Positions 19,601 through 28,692 are shown, counted from the first letter of the stretch. The stretch: DNA of 54,496 nucleotides from an uncultured Bacteroidota bacterium (GCA_937894725.1 CALAYL010000020.1:1-54496), one strand, 5' to 3'. Translations and numbers: made by a program. Notes: generated by a model not told the origin, from the letters alone.

Positions 19601-20323
19601 TGCCAATATAGCTGCACTAAAATTGATTTTTTTTCCGATTTCGGAAGCCAATTGCCACAACAAAAGCAATAGCAATAGCACTAAACCAAACGAAGCTAAC
19701 TGTCTTGTTACACTCATTTTTGCATCTAATACCGTAGCATTGGCATATATACTACCTATCTCATTACCTTTATTGTCTAGTAGTGGTATAGCCCCTTCAG
19801 TAACTTTATATGAAAACACTATCCCTTCTGGAATATCTAAAAACCCATTTGCCTGATTTGACAAAAACTTATTGTCAAGTTTATACTGATTTTTTATCAG
19901 CGATAAACTGACTAGTACTAGCGAATCTTTAGTATGCTTCTGGAAAAGATACCATCCATTTTGCAGAAAAATAATTTGTGATGTTTGATTATAAAGCGAT
20001 GGAGGCAAATCCAGCAATGACCTATTATCTGTATAAAAAAGCAGTGAGTCATCTTTATACAAAAATAATTCAGCCTCACTGTTATTTTTTTGGCCAAAGG
20101 CTATAAGCGATTGATTACTTTCAAATGATACGGGTAGATTTTTAGCTAAGCGTTCTGCACTTTGCTCCTGCTCATTGATATACGCATTGATTGCAGTAGC
20201 GGCATCATGTACATCTACTTTTTGAGGTATTAATACCAAAAAAAGAAAAACCAAAACACTCAAGAAGAGAGCTATATATGTAATGCGATTTTTCAGACTT
20301 GATGATTTTAAGATATCTATCAA
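16652..20323 (-). CDS. large NtrY-like membrane histidine kinase
   Basis: 1,223 residues with a multi-part sensor. One TM segment at about 13-33, an extracytoplasmic stretch to about 205, a cluster of hydrophobic segments at about 205-460, a second extracytoplasmic stretch to about 695, two more TM segments near 700 and 765, a third extracytoplasmic stretch and a last TM near 900-925. HAMP (about 930-985) leads into the kinase: IAHEIKNPLTP with His near 1012, NNLTKNAIQ, DNGKGI and GTGLGLAISKQI. The H-box and HAMP are of NtrY type. The first possible codon is TTG at 20321-20323; no ATG exists near the N-terminus, and the only stop upstream in this frame is the mazG stop nine bases away. No response regulator is adjacent. 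Confidence 0.88.
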   Translation of the reverse strand: MIDILKSSSLKNRITYIALFLSVLVFLFLVLIPQKVDVHDAATAINAYINEQEQSAERLAKNLPVSFESNQSLIAFGQKNNSEAELFLYKDDSLLFYTDNRSLLDLPPSLYNQTSQIIFLQNGWYLFQKHTKDSLVLVSLSLIKNQYKLDNKFLSNQANGFLDIPEGIVFSYKVTEGAIPLLDNKGNEIGSIYANATVLDAKMSVTRQLASFGLVLLLLLLLWQLASEIGKKINFSAAILALGILLLTLRVVLIVSELPAFSTQSDLFNPSIFASSFFARSLGQLGISLLFLGLWVVFIVFGLSIQKYQVNGAISILLSGAMGFQLFLVLWVYKALILDSQISLELYDVLSLSYYSVIAIFFILVCFALLYLILSVFVEVLTKPLSWAYLFIASIIFGLFSFFLFDKNETEILLIGVFWISVYLYIGHYVQQKGKSLFRWRFFVMHIVMASLLSMFLLENLYENKERQQRLYFGNKLFSAQDFLLEYSFSQLARELKIDQFVKAYITTEGIPYKELKDRLAVLYFRDHFQNYDFDLYLIGKGEYKNKSLDTLTANEVAKRIGQNSLVKRDTLIFLEDSVFVNGYLGLVSFSNDSAQESSTLAILFTPKLYNDHTVYPELLIGKQFSGLLTTSEYNYAVYINNRLSYQYGNFPYHFYWDKTFTTTDAPASFIETDEWEHLIIQGKGVKHVVVSIAQEGFFEPLATFAYFFIIYTFMSVLCWLIYRVLRQWKSTDNNIEFIRISFRSKVQIALLSLVALSFVVIGVVTISFIKQQYDGYYTNRFARKVKSILTGLEYTFQEAGASEKLSSDRVLLEASKLSDVNNIDINLYDPNGWLVQSTRPEIFQQGLISKKIAPLAMDIFSSQDANQIVLQEHIGSLDYSSFYIPLRNRDRKTIGFLHIPYFEKSNDINKEVSSFLVTLLNVYAFLLLCAGIVSFFISNSITRPLRFISEKIKRINLEQTNEPIEWKSNDEIGRLISEYNKMIKALEESAKGLAKSERESAWRQMARQIAHEIKNPLTPMKLSIQYLQRAIDENNPNVGELAKKVNRTLIEQIDNLSSIATAFSSFAQMPRPNNEYVNLNQILSDVVSLFGKESSHRITFQSYCEDAIVLADRNQLISVFNNLTKNAIQSLDEIENGQIEVIVLDEYGEVKVVIIDNGKGIAAVDFEKVFVPNFTTKSSGTGLGLAISKQIIDMSRGKIWFESEVGVGTKFYVTLPHQTEPK

Positions 20324-20332
20324 AAATCGTTC

Positions 20333-21106
20333 CTAAGCTATTCCTTTTGCCTTAGCTTCATTCCAAAACTTATCCATTTCGCCTAATGTCATTGCTGAAA
20401 GTGGTTTATTGATAGCCTTAGCTTGCGATTCGATATACTGAAATCGTTTGATAAATTTTTGGTTTGAAAGCTCTAAGCTTCTATCAGGGTCTATATCTAG
20501 GTAGCGTGCATAGTTGACCAAAGCAAACAATACATCCCCAAATTCACCTTCCATTTTGGCTTTATCATTTTTCTCAACTTCAATAGCGAATTCATTTATT
20601 TCTTCTTTCACCTTTGCCCATACATCGGCTATATTATCCCATTCAAAACCAATTTTACCTGCTTTCTCTTGTATACGATACGACTTAATGATGGAGGGCA
20701 ATGAAGATGGCACACCCGAAAGTACAGACTCCCGTCCTTCTTTCATTTTAAGTTTTTCCCAATTTTGTTTCACGGCCTCTTCAGTATCTGCTACAGCATC
20801 GCCATAAATATGAGGATGGCGATGGATGAGCTTATCACAAAGCGAATTTATAACCTCCGTCATGTTCCATTGATTTTGCTCCTCTCCTATTTTTGCATAA
20901 AATACAATATGCAAAAGCAAATCGCCCAGCTCTTCTTTTACTCCATTCCAATCGCCCTTTACGATTTCCTCGCTGAGTTCATAAGTTTCTTCAATCGTAA
21001 GCGGACGGAGGGTTTCGATGGTTTGTTTTTGATCCCAAGGGCACTTTGCTCTGAGCTCATCCATGATTATAAGTAATCTCTCAAATGCTTCTTTTTTTTC
21101 GTGCAT
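20333..21106 (-). CDS. mazG: nucleoside triphosphate pyrophosphohydrolase MazG
   Basis: 257 residues from the ATG at 21106; a TTG eight codons further upstream is rejected because it falls in the preceding terminator. MazG hydrolyses NTPs and dNTPs to monophosphates and pyrophosphate as a pool-cleaning enzyme. Two MazG repeats are visible: CPWDQKQTIETLRPLTIEETYEL with the EExxE metal-binding helix and KEELGDLLLHIVFYAKI in the first, and AKVKEEINEFAIE with EGEFGDVLFALVNYARYL in the second. The family length is about 260. The kinase gene begins nine bases after its stop and in the same frame. Confidence 0.94.
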   Translation of the reverse strand: MHEKKEAFERLLIIMDELRAKCPWDQKQTIETLRPLTIEETYELSEEIVKGDWNGVKEELGDLLLHIVFYAKIGEEQNQWNMTEVINSLCDKLIHRHPHIYGDAVADTEEAVKQNWEKLKMKEGRESVLSGVPSSLPSIIKSYRIQEKAGKIGFEWDNIADVWAKVKEEINEFAIEVEKNDKAKMEGEFGDVLFALVNYARYLDIDPDRSLELSNQKFIKRFQYIESQAKAINKPLSAMTLGEMDKFWNEAKAKGIA

Positions 21107-21115
21107 AAAATATAT

Positions 21116-21138
21116 AAAAAAGCCACCCAAAGGGTGGC
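21116..21138 (-). terminator. rho-independent terminator after pdhB
   Basis: GCCACCC and GGGTGGC form a seven-base-pair G+C-rich stem with a three-base loop. On the minus strand it is followed by a run of six T and an AT-rich tail. It lies 22 bases after the pdhB stop and its tail ends only about ten bases before the mazG start. Confidence 0.8.
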
Positions 21139-21160
21139 GTTAACAATTTGATTTTAATGG

Positions 21161-22141
21161 CTATTTGACATAGCTTATTTCTTTCACTGCATCTATCACT
21201 TGCTTTACAGATGGCATGTAGGCATCTACTAGATTAGGAGCATAGTGCATAGAAGTATCGGCTCCGCAGACTCTACGTATTGGGGCATCAAGATAGTCGA
21301 ATGCGTAGCGCTGCAACTGGAAAGTAATTTCAGATGCAATAGACGTAAATGGCCAAGACTCATCTATAATAACTATTCGGTTTGTATTTTTTACAGAATT
21401 GATAATCGTTTGGATATCGAGCGGTCTAATCGTCATCAAATCTATCACTTCTGCCTCTATACCTTCTTTTGCCAACTCTACAGCGCTTTCTAGAGCGATT
21501 TTCATCATTTTATTATAGGAAACAATCGTCACATCTGTACCTTTTCTTTTGATATCGCAAACACCAATCGGAATGAGGTATTCTCCATCGGGTAGTTCAC
21601 AGTTATCGCCATACATTTGTTCAGATTCCATAAATACCACCGGATCATTGTCGCGGATAGCCGATTTAAGTAGCCCTTTTGCATCATACCCATTTGACGG
21701 AGATATGACTTTCAATCCTGGCACTGATGCGAGCATATTGGTGAGCATCTGAGAGTGTTGTGCGCCTAGTTGTCCGGCTGCACCTTGTGGCCCTCTAAAC
21801 ACAATAGGATTGCCAACCTGACCGCCACTTACTGCGAGCATTTTGGCAGAGCCATTTATTATTTGATCAAAGGCTAAAATCGCAAAATTCCAAGTCATAA
21901 ATTCTACAATAGGGCGAAGTCCATTCATGGCTGCACCTACAGCTATACCCGTAAACCCAAGTTCTGCAATAGGGGTATCAATCACTCGCTTTGAACCAAA
22001 TTCGGCCAACATGCCTTGGCTCACCTTATAAGCACCATCATACTCTGCTACTTCTTCTCCCATCAGTAAAACCGTAGGGTCAAGCCGCATTTCCTCAGCC
22101 ATAGCTTCTTTTAGTGCATCTCTAAATTTTACTTTTCGCAT
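21161..22141 (-). CDS. pdhB: pyruvate dehydrogenase E1 component, beta subunit
   Basis: 326 residues, the usual length for the beta chain of the alpha2beta2 E1 enzyme that decarboxylates pyruvate with thiamine diphosphate. Recognisable stretches: REALKEAMAEEM-like start (RDALKEAMAEEMRLD), GEEVAEYDGAYKVSQG with the ThDP-contacting glutamate, DTPIAELGFTGIAVGAA, and RPIVEFMTWNFAILAFDQI. The C-terminal transketolase-type domain ends DAVKEISYVK. The alpha subunit, E2 and E3 genes are not in the window, so the complex is encoded in scattered loci. A branched-chain 2-oxo acid E1 beta is a less likely alternative. Confidence 0.92.
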   Translation of the reverse strand: MRKVKFRDALKEAMAEEMRLDPTVLLMGEEVAEYDGAYKVSQGMLAEFGSKRVIDTPIAELGFTGIAVGAAMNGLRPIVEFMTWNFAILAFDQIINGSAKMLAVSGGQVGNPIVFRGPQGAAGQLGAQHSQMLTNMLASVPGLKVISPSNGYDAKGLLKSAIRDNDPVVFMESEQMYGDNCELPDGEYLIPIGVCDIKRKGTDVTIVSYNKMMKIALESAVELAKEGIEAEVIDLMTIRPLDIQTIINSVKNTNRIVIIDESWPFTSIASEITFQLQRYAFDYLDAPIRRVCGADTSMHYAPNLVDAYMPSVKQVIDAVKEISYVK

Positions 22142-22202
22142 AGCTCTATTTTATTTACAATATTAATCAAAAACCCTAATATCTGTTTTTGCTAGCCATT
22201 TC

Positions 22203-24368
22203 TTATTTAGCTATCACCAACTTTTCTACCTGTCGATTGGTTTTAGCTATCAGGTGGATTAAATATACGCCCTCAGTAAGTGCGCTAGTATTAATAAATG
22301 AAATAGGGTCAATAATGTTTTTCTCAAACACCTTACGACCTAGCTGGTCCGTGATTTCGTATCTTTCAAAAGGATGTGCAGTAGGAAGTTTTAGCGTTGC
22401 AAAGTTGTTGGCAGGATTGGGATACAAGGCTACGGCTATACTTTTTGAAGGAGTCGCTATTCCATTTGGGTCTAATGAAATATTGATATTATCCAAATAT
22501 AGTGCGTTGCCCCATCCAGATATATTTTCAAATTTAAACTGAACGTTTGATTGGCTCCGGAGATAGTTTACTGGCACAGATACACTCCTCCACTCATTGG
22601 CTTTAGGCACAAATGGCCGCATCGTATCTTTCAACGCTGTCGCTAGATTAGGTCCTCCATTTTTCCAGCATACGGTCCATGTACGACCACAGTCTAGACT
22701 ATAACTCAACTCCAAAGAATCCTCGCGCGTCAATCGTTTTGAATAGGCATAATCAAAGGCAATTTTAGGCGCTAGGTTTTGTGAGAAATCAACAAAAGAA
22801 GTCAATAGTGCATCTTTTCGTTTCCCAGGATTAATGTTGTAAGCGCTATTGTCTATCCAAACCGATGTAGCACTCAATCCATAGGCGCCTACATTCAAAT
22901 TTTCTTTCCAGCTCACGGCATCATTATTCGGATTCTTCACATCCCATCCGGCTGGTGGATAAAAACCACTCTCAAAGTCTTCTAAAAATGGAGTAGGTCC
23001 AGCTGTGGTAAATTCTGTATAGGTATGAAAAATAAAGCTAAGTGTATCGTTGCTAGGATTGTTGTCTTTGACCAATCCATTGGCATTGCTTATATACGCA
23101 TCAAATTGGTAGCTTCCATCTAAATATCCTGAAGCGGTAGGTAGCTGAATGTATTTAGCACTTTGAGCTCCTATCAGTCCTGTCCAATTTATAGCGGTAG
23201 AAATGTTGTTTATCGCATAAGTGATTGTCAAAGAGGTAATGTCTGACATTCCTTTGTTTGTAATCAACACTACAGGCGTAAAATCTGTTGCGCAAAGGCT
23301 GTCTGATGGCTGTACCACTTTGGTAAGCTCAGCATCGAAATTGTAAAAACATTTAGATGCAGCAGTCTTAAATCCAGTACGCGTAGGAGATGAATTGATG
23401 ATACTTTCCATTCGGTCACATTGGCCTTTTGTAAAAAGATTTCTACAATCATCATTGGTATAATCCATGTAGTTCATAAACATATCGCTCGAATTGCATG
23501 AAGTCTGTGGGTAAGTAGGACAACCAAAATACTGATCTCCTTGGTCTGGTGTATCGCTGATATAGTCAGAACCTCCGTTTGTCTGATTGCTACATAATCC
23601 TCCATCATCGCCCCAAATATGGAACAAACCAAGCCAATGCCCTATCTCGTGACCTAGTGAACGACCTTTGTCATAACCCGTCAACAGCGTACCTGTATTG
23701 CCTATGACATCGTATCGAGCTAATACGCCATCGGTATTAGCCTGTCCGAATCCGGGAAACTGAGCATAAGCCAATACCCCATTTGTAGCTAATGTACCAC
23801 CCACTCGAACCACCCAGATATTCAGATATTTTGTTCTATCCCAAATTGTAGAAGGTTTTACTTGCTGTTCGATAGGATTTTGATCCCATGATATTTGTCC
23901 CAAATTGTAGCGCATGATACCCGTAGTAGGGTTGCCTTGAGGGTCAAATTGTGCCATACAAAATTTGATACTAGTACTCCCTGCTACCGATTTAAACTCA
24001 GCGGGGATATCGACAGCATTTGGATTTGTAAGCGAAAAGTCTTGATTTAGTATGGGTAACTGAGATAAAACCTGTGCATCAGAAATATTTTCACCTGTAC
24101 CTATGGCATCGCCATTATGAATGATGTGAAATACCATAGGGATAAAAATAGTATCATTAAACGCCCTAGAGGCATTCCCATACTTAAAATTTTGTTCACT
24201 GCTTTTACTGTAAGCTATGAAATCAGCATACTCCTTTTGAGCTTGCGGGTTATTATCCATTTGTTGTTGAAGGATATCCATAGTACCACACCATTTGCTA
24301 TTTTGAGCAAAGGTAAAACTGGTAGCAAAAAGTGCTACAGTAAAAAGATTGTTTTTAAAAAAGTGCAT
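22203..24368 (-). CDS. secreted M43-family metalloprotease with T9SS sorting domain
   Basis: 721 residues. Residues 1-21 (ending FAQ) are a signal peptide. The catalytic domain shows the extended zinc motif HEIGHWLGLFH at residues 240-250 and the Met-turn FMNYMDYTNDDC about 55 residues later, as in the pappalysin-like M43 family (cytophagalysin). After it come a beta-rich domain and a jelly-roll/MAM-like adhesion domain (GWDVKNPNNDAVSW ... LELSYSLDCGRTWT ... NVQFKFENISG), then a T9SS C-terminal domain beginning VALYPNPANN and ending KLVIAK. The gene starts eight bases after the stop of a longer paralogue; the pair is probably one transcript. Target proteins unknown. Confidence 0.93.
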   Translation of the reverse strand: MHFFKNNLFTVALFATSFTFAQNSKWCGTMDILQQQMDNNPQAQKEYADFIAYSKSSEQNFKYGNASRAFNDTIFIPMVFHIIHNGDAIGTGENISDAQVLSQLPILNQDFSLTNPNAVDIPAEFKSVAGSTSIKFCMAQFDPQGNPTTGIMRYNLGQISWDQNPIEQQVKPSTIWDRTKYLNIWVVRVGGTLATNGVLAYAQFPGFGQANTDGVLARYDVIGNTGTLLTGYDKGRSLGHEIGHWLGLFHIWGDDGGLCSNQTNGGSDYISDTPDQGDQYFGCPTYPQTSCNSSDMFMNYMDYTNDDCRNLFTKGQCDRMESIINSSPTRTGFKTAASKCFYNFDAELTKVVQPSDSLCATDFTPVVLITNKGMSDITSLTITYAINNISTAINWTGLIGAQSAKYIQLPTASGYLDGSYQFDAYISNANGLVKDNNPSNDTLSFIFHTYTEFTTAGPTPFLEDFESGFYPPAGWDVKNPNNDAVSWKENLNVGAYGLSATSVWIDNSAYNINPGKRKDALLTSFVDFSQNLAPKIAFDYAYSKRLTREDSLELSYSLDCGRTWTVCWKNGGPNLATALKDTMRPFVPKANEWRSVSVPVNYLRSQSNVQFKFENISGWGNALYLDNINISLDPNGIATPSKSIAVALYPNPANNFATLKLPTAHPFERYEITDQLGRKVFEKNIIDPISFINTSALTEGVYLIHLIAKTNRQVEKLVIAK

Positions 24369-24376
24369 GTGTGCTT

Positions 24377-27300
24377 TTAGTTCTTAATAAATCGAATTGC
24401 TTTAGATTGCGTATTCGCCCTAATTTCGATAACGTAAACCCCTTTGCTTAAGTGCTGAATATCAAAAGTAGCAGAATAGTTTTGGGTATTTTTCACATCC
24501 GAGGTGCTTACCAGCCTGCCCAAAGCATCGTGCATATTCACTACAAAATCATTTTCCTTTTCAAACACTACATCCATGGACACCGTGTTTAAAGCAGGGT
24601 TTGGATAAACCTTAAGTGTAGAAATAAAATCAATATTGTCTATTCCTGTAACACCCACTATCGCGCTACCTATTACACTACAGCCATTGGCGTCAGTAAC
24701 TGTAACGGCATAAGTTCCGCTCGTCAATCCTGAGGCGGTTTGAGTTGTAGCTCCATTACTCCATAAATAGCTGTATGCTGCAGAACCACCTATCGCATTA
24801 GCTGTGGCAGTGCCATTAGCACCAGAAGAAGGAGTCGAGTTAGTTTGCACCGAAAGCGCAGTAGGCTGGGTTACTAAAATAGTTCTCACCGTTTGGCAGT
24901 TTGCTCCCGCAGATACTGTCACGGTATAATTGCCAGCGCTCAATCCACTGATAGAGTTGGTTGTTTGTCCATTACTCCATGTGAAAGCAAAATTACCAGC
25001 AGAAAGGACATTAACGCTGATAGCACCATCTGCTCCACCAAAACAACTTGTAGGGGTGGCATTCACCTCTAGTTGTGGGCTGCTAGCATTTGTGATAGTA
25101 GTGGTATTAGATGCCGTGCAGCCTGCTGCATTAGTCACAGTAACGCTATAGTTACCTGCAGCTAAAGACGAAATAGAACCTGCAGTAGCACCATTGCTCC
25201 AAATGTATGAAGCACCAATACTAGAACCCGAAGGTGAAGCTATAGCCGCACCATCGTTTTGCCCACAGGCTGCATCTGTTTTAGAAATAGTTACGGTCAA
25301 GGTATTTGGCAATGATACAATAGTATTTGCGGCTTGAATTGTGCAATTATTTTGATCTTTCACAGTGACCTGATACGTGCCTATTGCCAAATTAGCAATC
25401 GCAGCAGTAGTGGCCCCATTGCTCCACAAATAAGTATAATTTCCCGCACCTCCATTAGCGGTAACTAATAATGAGCCATTATTTCTATTGCAACTAGCGT
25501 CATCTTTAGATAGTACAGCAGTCAATGGAGAAAAAGGTTGGGTTATAGATGCTGCTGCAGTCACTGAGCATTGCTTATTGTCTGTCACCGTTACCGTATA
25601 GTTGCCTGCTGGTTTATTTGAAATAGTAGCTGTACTGCCACCACCAGACCAAGCATAAGTATATGGGGAGCTGCCTGCCGAAGGCGATGCTGTAGCAGAC
25701 CCCGTTGCATTTCCATAGCAAGCTACTGAAGTAGTACTAGTACTAGCCACAGGGTTTGGATTTACTACAATATAGCTGTTTTTTGTAATTGTGTTTGTTT
25801 GTCCATTTGATGCAGTGAGCGATACATTGAACGTACCTGCGCCATTGTAAGTAACAGTAGGGTTTTGCTGATTGGAAGAAGATGGTGTTCCTCCCGGGAA
25901 AGACCATGACCAACTAGTCGCATTAGTAGATTGGTCGGTAAATTGGACGGTATTGCCTGCACAGAGCGAAGTTTTATTTGCTGTAAAATTAGCAACTGGA
26001 GTAACCGCCTGAGTACAGATTGATGGGAATATAAAGTTACTCCATCCTATACCATTATAAAAAGTATTATATGCACCCCAAGTTCCATTGCTAATTTTAA
26101 TCCATCCCTGATTTTGATGACTAGCGGATTGTGAGACTGGAGAGGTCAATATCGCTACTGTATCTCCATTGGTATAGACTATTTCAAATCCAACATAAAA
26201 CGATGCACCATTGGCTATAGTTGCCGCAGGTGAAAAAGCAACGTTGGTAAACTGATAGTTAGATCCATTTACATTTGCAGCGATAGTAGAGATAGGCACG
26301 TTCGTAGTGGCTAAAACCGTACCTGGTGCACCACCTGTACCGTTTGCACTCCATACTTTCATGGCTACATTGGTAGATCCTGTCACATACTTCGCTATTC
26401 CAAATCCATAGCTTGCTCCAGTCACTTGCGCATTGTTGAGGGTATTTACAAATTTATCTGCAAATGCCAAGTCTCCATCGCCATTATGCCCGCTTATATA
26501 GCCTGGCGGGTTTAAATACACAAATGCGGTATCGTTAGCCCCTAAATTACTTAATGTATCACAAGCTGCTCCTCCACCACCAGCTATCACAGTGATATAG
26601 GCTGTTTTTGTAACTGCGATCGAAGCACCACAGCTATTGGTTGCAGTAAGCGTAACAGCATATGTTCCAGCTGAAGCGTAAGTCACCGTTGGGTTTTGCG
26701 CAGTAGATGTGGCAGGCACCCCTCCAGTGAATGTCCATGACCAAGAAGTTGGTGAATTTGTAGATATATCAGTAAATGCGACACTTCCTCCTGCCGAAAC
26801 AGTGGTAGGATTAGCGGTAAAATCAGCTACGGGCTTATTACAGCTAGTTGAAGCATTGAAAATATTGATATTATCCACCAGCATTGTATTGCCATATCTA
26901 TTTACGTTTACGATGGCAAACTGCACGTTAGCCTTGCCATTGAGCGCAGTCAAACTAATAGAATCTGACCTCCACTGCGAAGCAGTAGGCACAAACAATC
27001 CTTGAATAGGAGTAGTAGTAGCCAAAGCTGTGCCTCCTTTTCGCCAAAGCGTAGTCCAAGTTTGTCCACAGTTTTCGGTATATTGAATTTCTAATGTATC
27101 ATAGCCAGCTGGACTTGTATAATAGGTATAAGCATAATCAAATTTAAAACGACCATTTGCAACTCCGGTAAAATTGTAAGCTGGAGTATAGAGGTAATCT
27201 CGCTGACCAGATTTGTTTGAGTTGTAATTGTCAAAATAAGCAGATGCCGTTGATGTGCCAAATCCACCCGAATTGGCTGTTCTTTGCCATGCATCTGCAT

Positions 27301-28618
27301 TATCAGGATTGCCTAGCGACCAGCCCGTAGGAACAAAAGTGGTACTTTGAAATCCTTCGGAAAGAGGCAAACTAGAAGCGCTCAACACAGTAATATATGC
27401 AGTACTTGTTTTGGTGTTTGAGCCATTTGCATTACTTACAGTCAGTGATACATTATATGTACCAGGCGTATTGTAAACTACAGTAGGGTTTTGAGCTGAA
27501 GAAGTAGCAGGCGTTCCACCCGGGAATGACCAAGAAAACGAAGTAGGATTGCCAGTAGATTGATTGGTGAATGAAACAGAACCTCCTGGACAAACACTAG
27601 TAGGATTAGCCGTAAAGTTTGCAACAGGAGTCACATTGCCTACTGGCACACAACCTTGCGAGCTTAGCAACGATACCCTTGAACCACCAGTGGCAAACAA
27701 AGAGTTCATTCTAGCCAATTGCCCATTTGTAAACATATACATACATGCATCGTTTACATAATCCATATAATTCATAAACATTACCCCAGGTGAGGTAGAA
27801 GAGCAATTATCTGTTTTGGGGAAAGTAGGACATCCGCCATTTTCACTTGCTTGATTTGGCGTGTCATTCACTAGATCTGAACCACTACAAGAGCCATTAT
27901 CATCGCCCCAGATGTGGTAGAGATTTAGCCAGTGACCTACTTCATGTGTAGCTGTACGACCTTTATTATATGGCGATTGAGCTGTGCCTATAGAGCCGAA
28001 ATATTTATATCCTATCACTACTCCATCCGATGCTGCTGGCCCTCCTGGAAATTGAGCATAACCAAGCAAACCGCCTCCTAAGTTGCACACCCAAAGATTG
28101 AGGTAAGAATTTCTATTCCAGATATCGTCTCCGCCTTGCGAACTATACTTTACCACATCATTGTCCGAAAAAGAAGTAACCGTGGTTTGCTTTCGTACAA
28201 TTCCCGTTGTCGCATTTCCATTAGGATCGCGTTGTGCCAGACAAAACTCAATCTGACAGTCGGCAGCTAGAGATTGCCATACTGCCGGAATTTTCGACTT
28301 ATCGGCATTTAGTTTTCTGAAGTCTTTATTCAAAGAATCTATTTGAGATTGAATTTGAGCATCTGAGATATTTTCCGTGGCAGTGCGATATACTACGTGT
28401 ACTACTACAGGAATGGTGATGATAGCTCTGCTAGAATGCGCATGATTATTGACTATATAGTCATTCGTGTATTGCTCTATTGCTGCCCTACGTTCGATAA
28501 TTTTTGGATCTTGTAGCTCGATATTGTGTTGATGATTCATCGTACCACAATTTCGCTGAGCTAGGAGTAAATGTGATAAAAAAAGAGGCATGAGTAATGC
28601 AAGAAATCGTAACCGCAT
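24377..28618 (-). CDS. giant secreted M43-family metalloprotease with PKD and SprB repeats
   Basis: 1,413 residues from the ATG at 28618, which begins a proper signal peptide (ending LLLAQ); an ATG 26 codons upstream is rejected. The zinc motif HEVGHWLNLYH lies at residues 225-235, with Met-turn FMNYMDYVND after it. Then, in order: PKD domain 1, a jelly-roll domain, PKD 2, another beta-sandwich module, PKD 3, five SprB-type repeats (each with a Cys-x-G-like start, YxWSNG and GxYxVTVTD), and a T9SS C-terminal domain starting VYPNPALN and ending AIRFIKN. Expected on the cell surface or released. Paralogue of the next gene downstream. Confidence 0.93.
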   Translation of the reverse strand: MRLRFLALLMPLFLSHLLLAQRNCGTMNHQHNIELQDPKIIERRAAIEQYTNDYIVNNHAHSSRAIITIPVVVHVVYRTATENISDAQIQSQIDSLNKDFRKLNADKSKIPAVWQSLAADCQIEFCLAQRDPNGNATTGIVRKQTTVTSFSDNDVVKYSSQGGDDIWNRNSYLNLWVCNLGGGLLGYAQFPGGPAASDGVVIGYKYFGSIGTAQSPYNKGRTATHEVGHWLNLYHIWGDDNGSCSGSDLVNDTPNQASENGGCPTFPKTDNCSSTSPGVMFMNYMDYVNDACMYMFTNGQLARMNSLFATGGSRVSLLSSQGCVPVGNVTPVANFTANPTSVCPGGSVSFTNQSTGNPTSFSWSFPGGTPATSSAQNPTVVYNTPGTYNVSLTVSNANGSNTKTSTAYITVLSASSLPLSEGFQSTTFVPTGWSLGNPDNADAWQRTANSGGFGTSTASAYFDNYNSNKSGQRDYLYTPAYNFTGVANGRFKFDYAYTYYTSPAGYDTLEIQYTENCGQTWTTLWRKGGTALATTTPIQGLFVPTASQWRSDSISLTALNGKANVQFAIVNVNRYGNTMLVDNINIFNASTSCNKPVADFTANPTTVSAGGSVAFTDISTNSPTSWSWTFTGGVPATSTAQNPTVTYASAGTYAVTLTATNSCGASIAVTKTAYITVIAGGGGAACDTLSNLGANDTAFVYLNPPGYISGHNGDGDLAFADKFVNTLNNAQVTGASYGFGIAKYVTGSTNVAMKVWSANGTGGAPGTVLATTNVPISTIAANVNGSNYQFTNVAFSPAATIANGASFYVGFEIVYTNGDTVAILTSPVSQSASHQNQGWIKISNGTWGAYNTFYNGIGWSNFIFPSICTQAVTPVANFTANKTSLCAGNTVQFTDQSTNATSWSWSFPGGTPSSSNQQNPTVTYNGAGTFNVSLTASNGQTNTITKNSYIVVNPNPVASTSTTSVACYGNATGSATASPSAGSSPYTYAWSGGGSTATISNKPAGNYTVTVTDNKQCSVTAAASITQPFSPLTAVLSKDDASCNRNNGSLLVTANGGAGNYTYLWSNGATTAAIANLAIGTYQVTVKDQNNCTIQAANTIVSLPNTLTVTISKTDAACGQNDGAAIASPSGSSIGASYIWSNGATAGSISSLAAGNYSVTVTNAAGCTASNTTTITNASSPQLEVNATPTSCFGGADGAISVNVLSAGNFAFTWSNGQTTNSISGLSAGNYTVTVSAGANCQTVRTILVTQPTALSVQTNSTPSSGANGTATANAIGGSAAYSYLWSNGATTQTASGLTSGTYAVTVTDANGCSVIGSAIVGVTGIDNIDFISTLKVYPNPALNTVSMDVVFEKENDFVVNMHDALGRLVSTSDVKNTQNYSATFDIQHLSKGVYVIEIRANTQSKAIRFIKN

Positions 28619-28644
28619 GATATTTTGTGTTTTGTTTTGAAGTA

Positions 28645-28673
28645 CTAAGGTAAATATTTCTCGAAATGGCAAA
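28645..28673 (-). promoter_or_regulatory. possible promoter of the metalloprotease pair
   Basis: On the minus strand TTTG (28673-28670), 17 bases, then TACCTTAG (28652-28645), one mismatch to TAnnTTTG. It lies 26 bases before the chosen ATG at 28618 and inside the rejected N-terminal extension. Confidence 0.35.
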
Positions 28674-28692
28674 CACCTTTTTTTTAAACAAC

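Noticed and set aside
25731..25750. TACTAG tandem triplets in the SprB-coding part
   Set aside because: Simple coding of Ser/Thr/Val residues in the linker, not a separate repeat element.
24930..27761. Open frames on the plus strand inside the metalloprotease gene
   Set aside because: They mirror the repetitive PKD/SprB codons, lack start signals and match no family.
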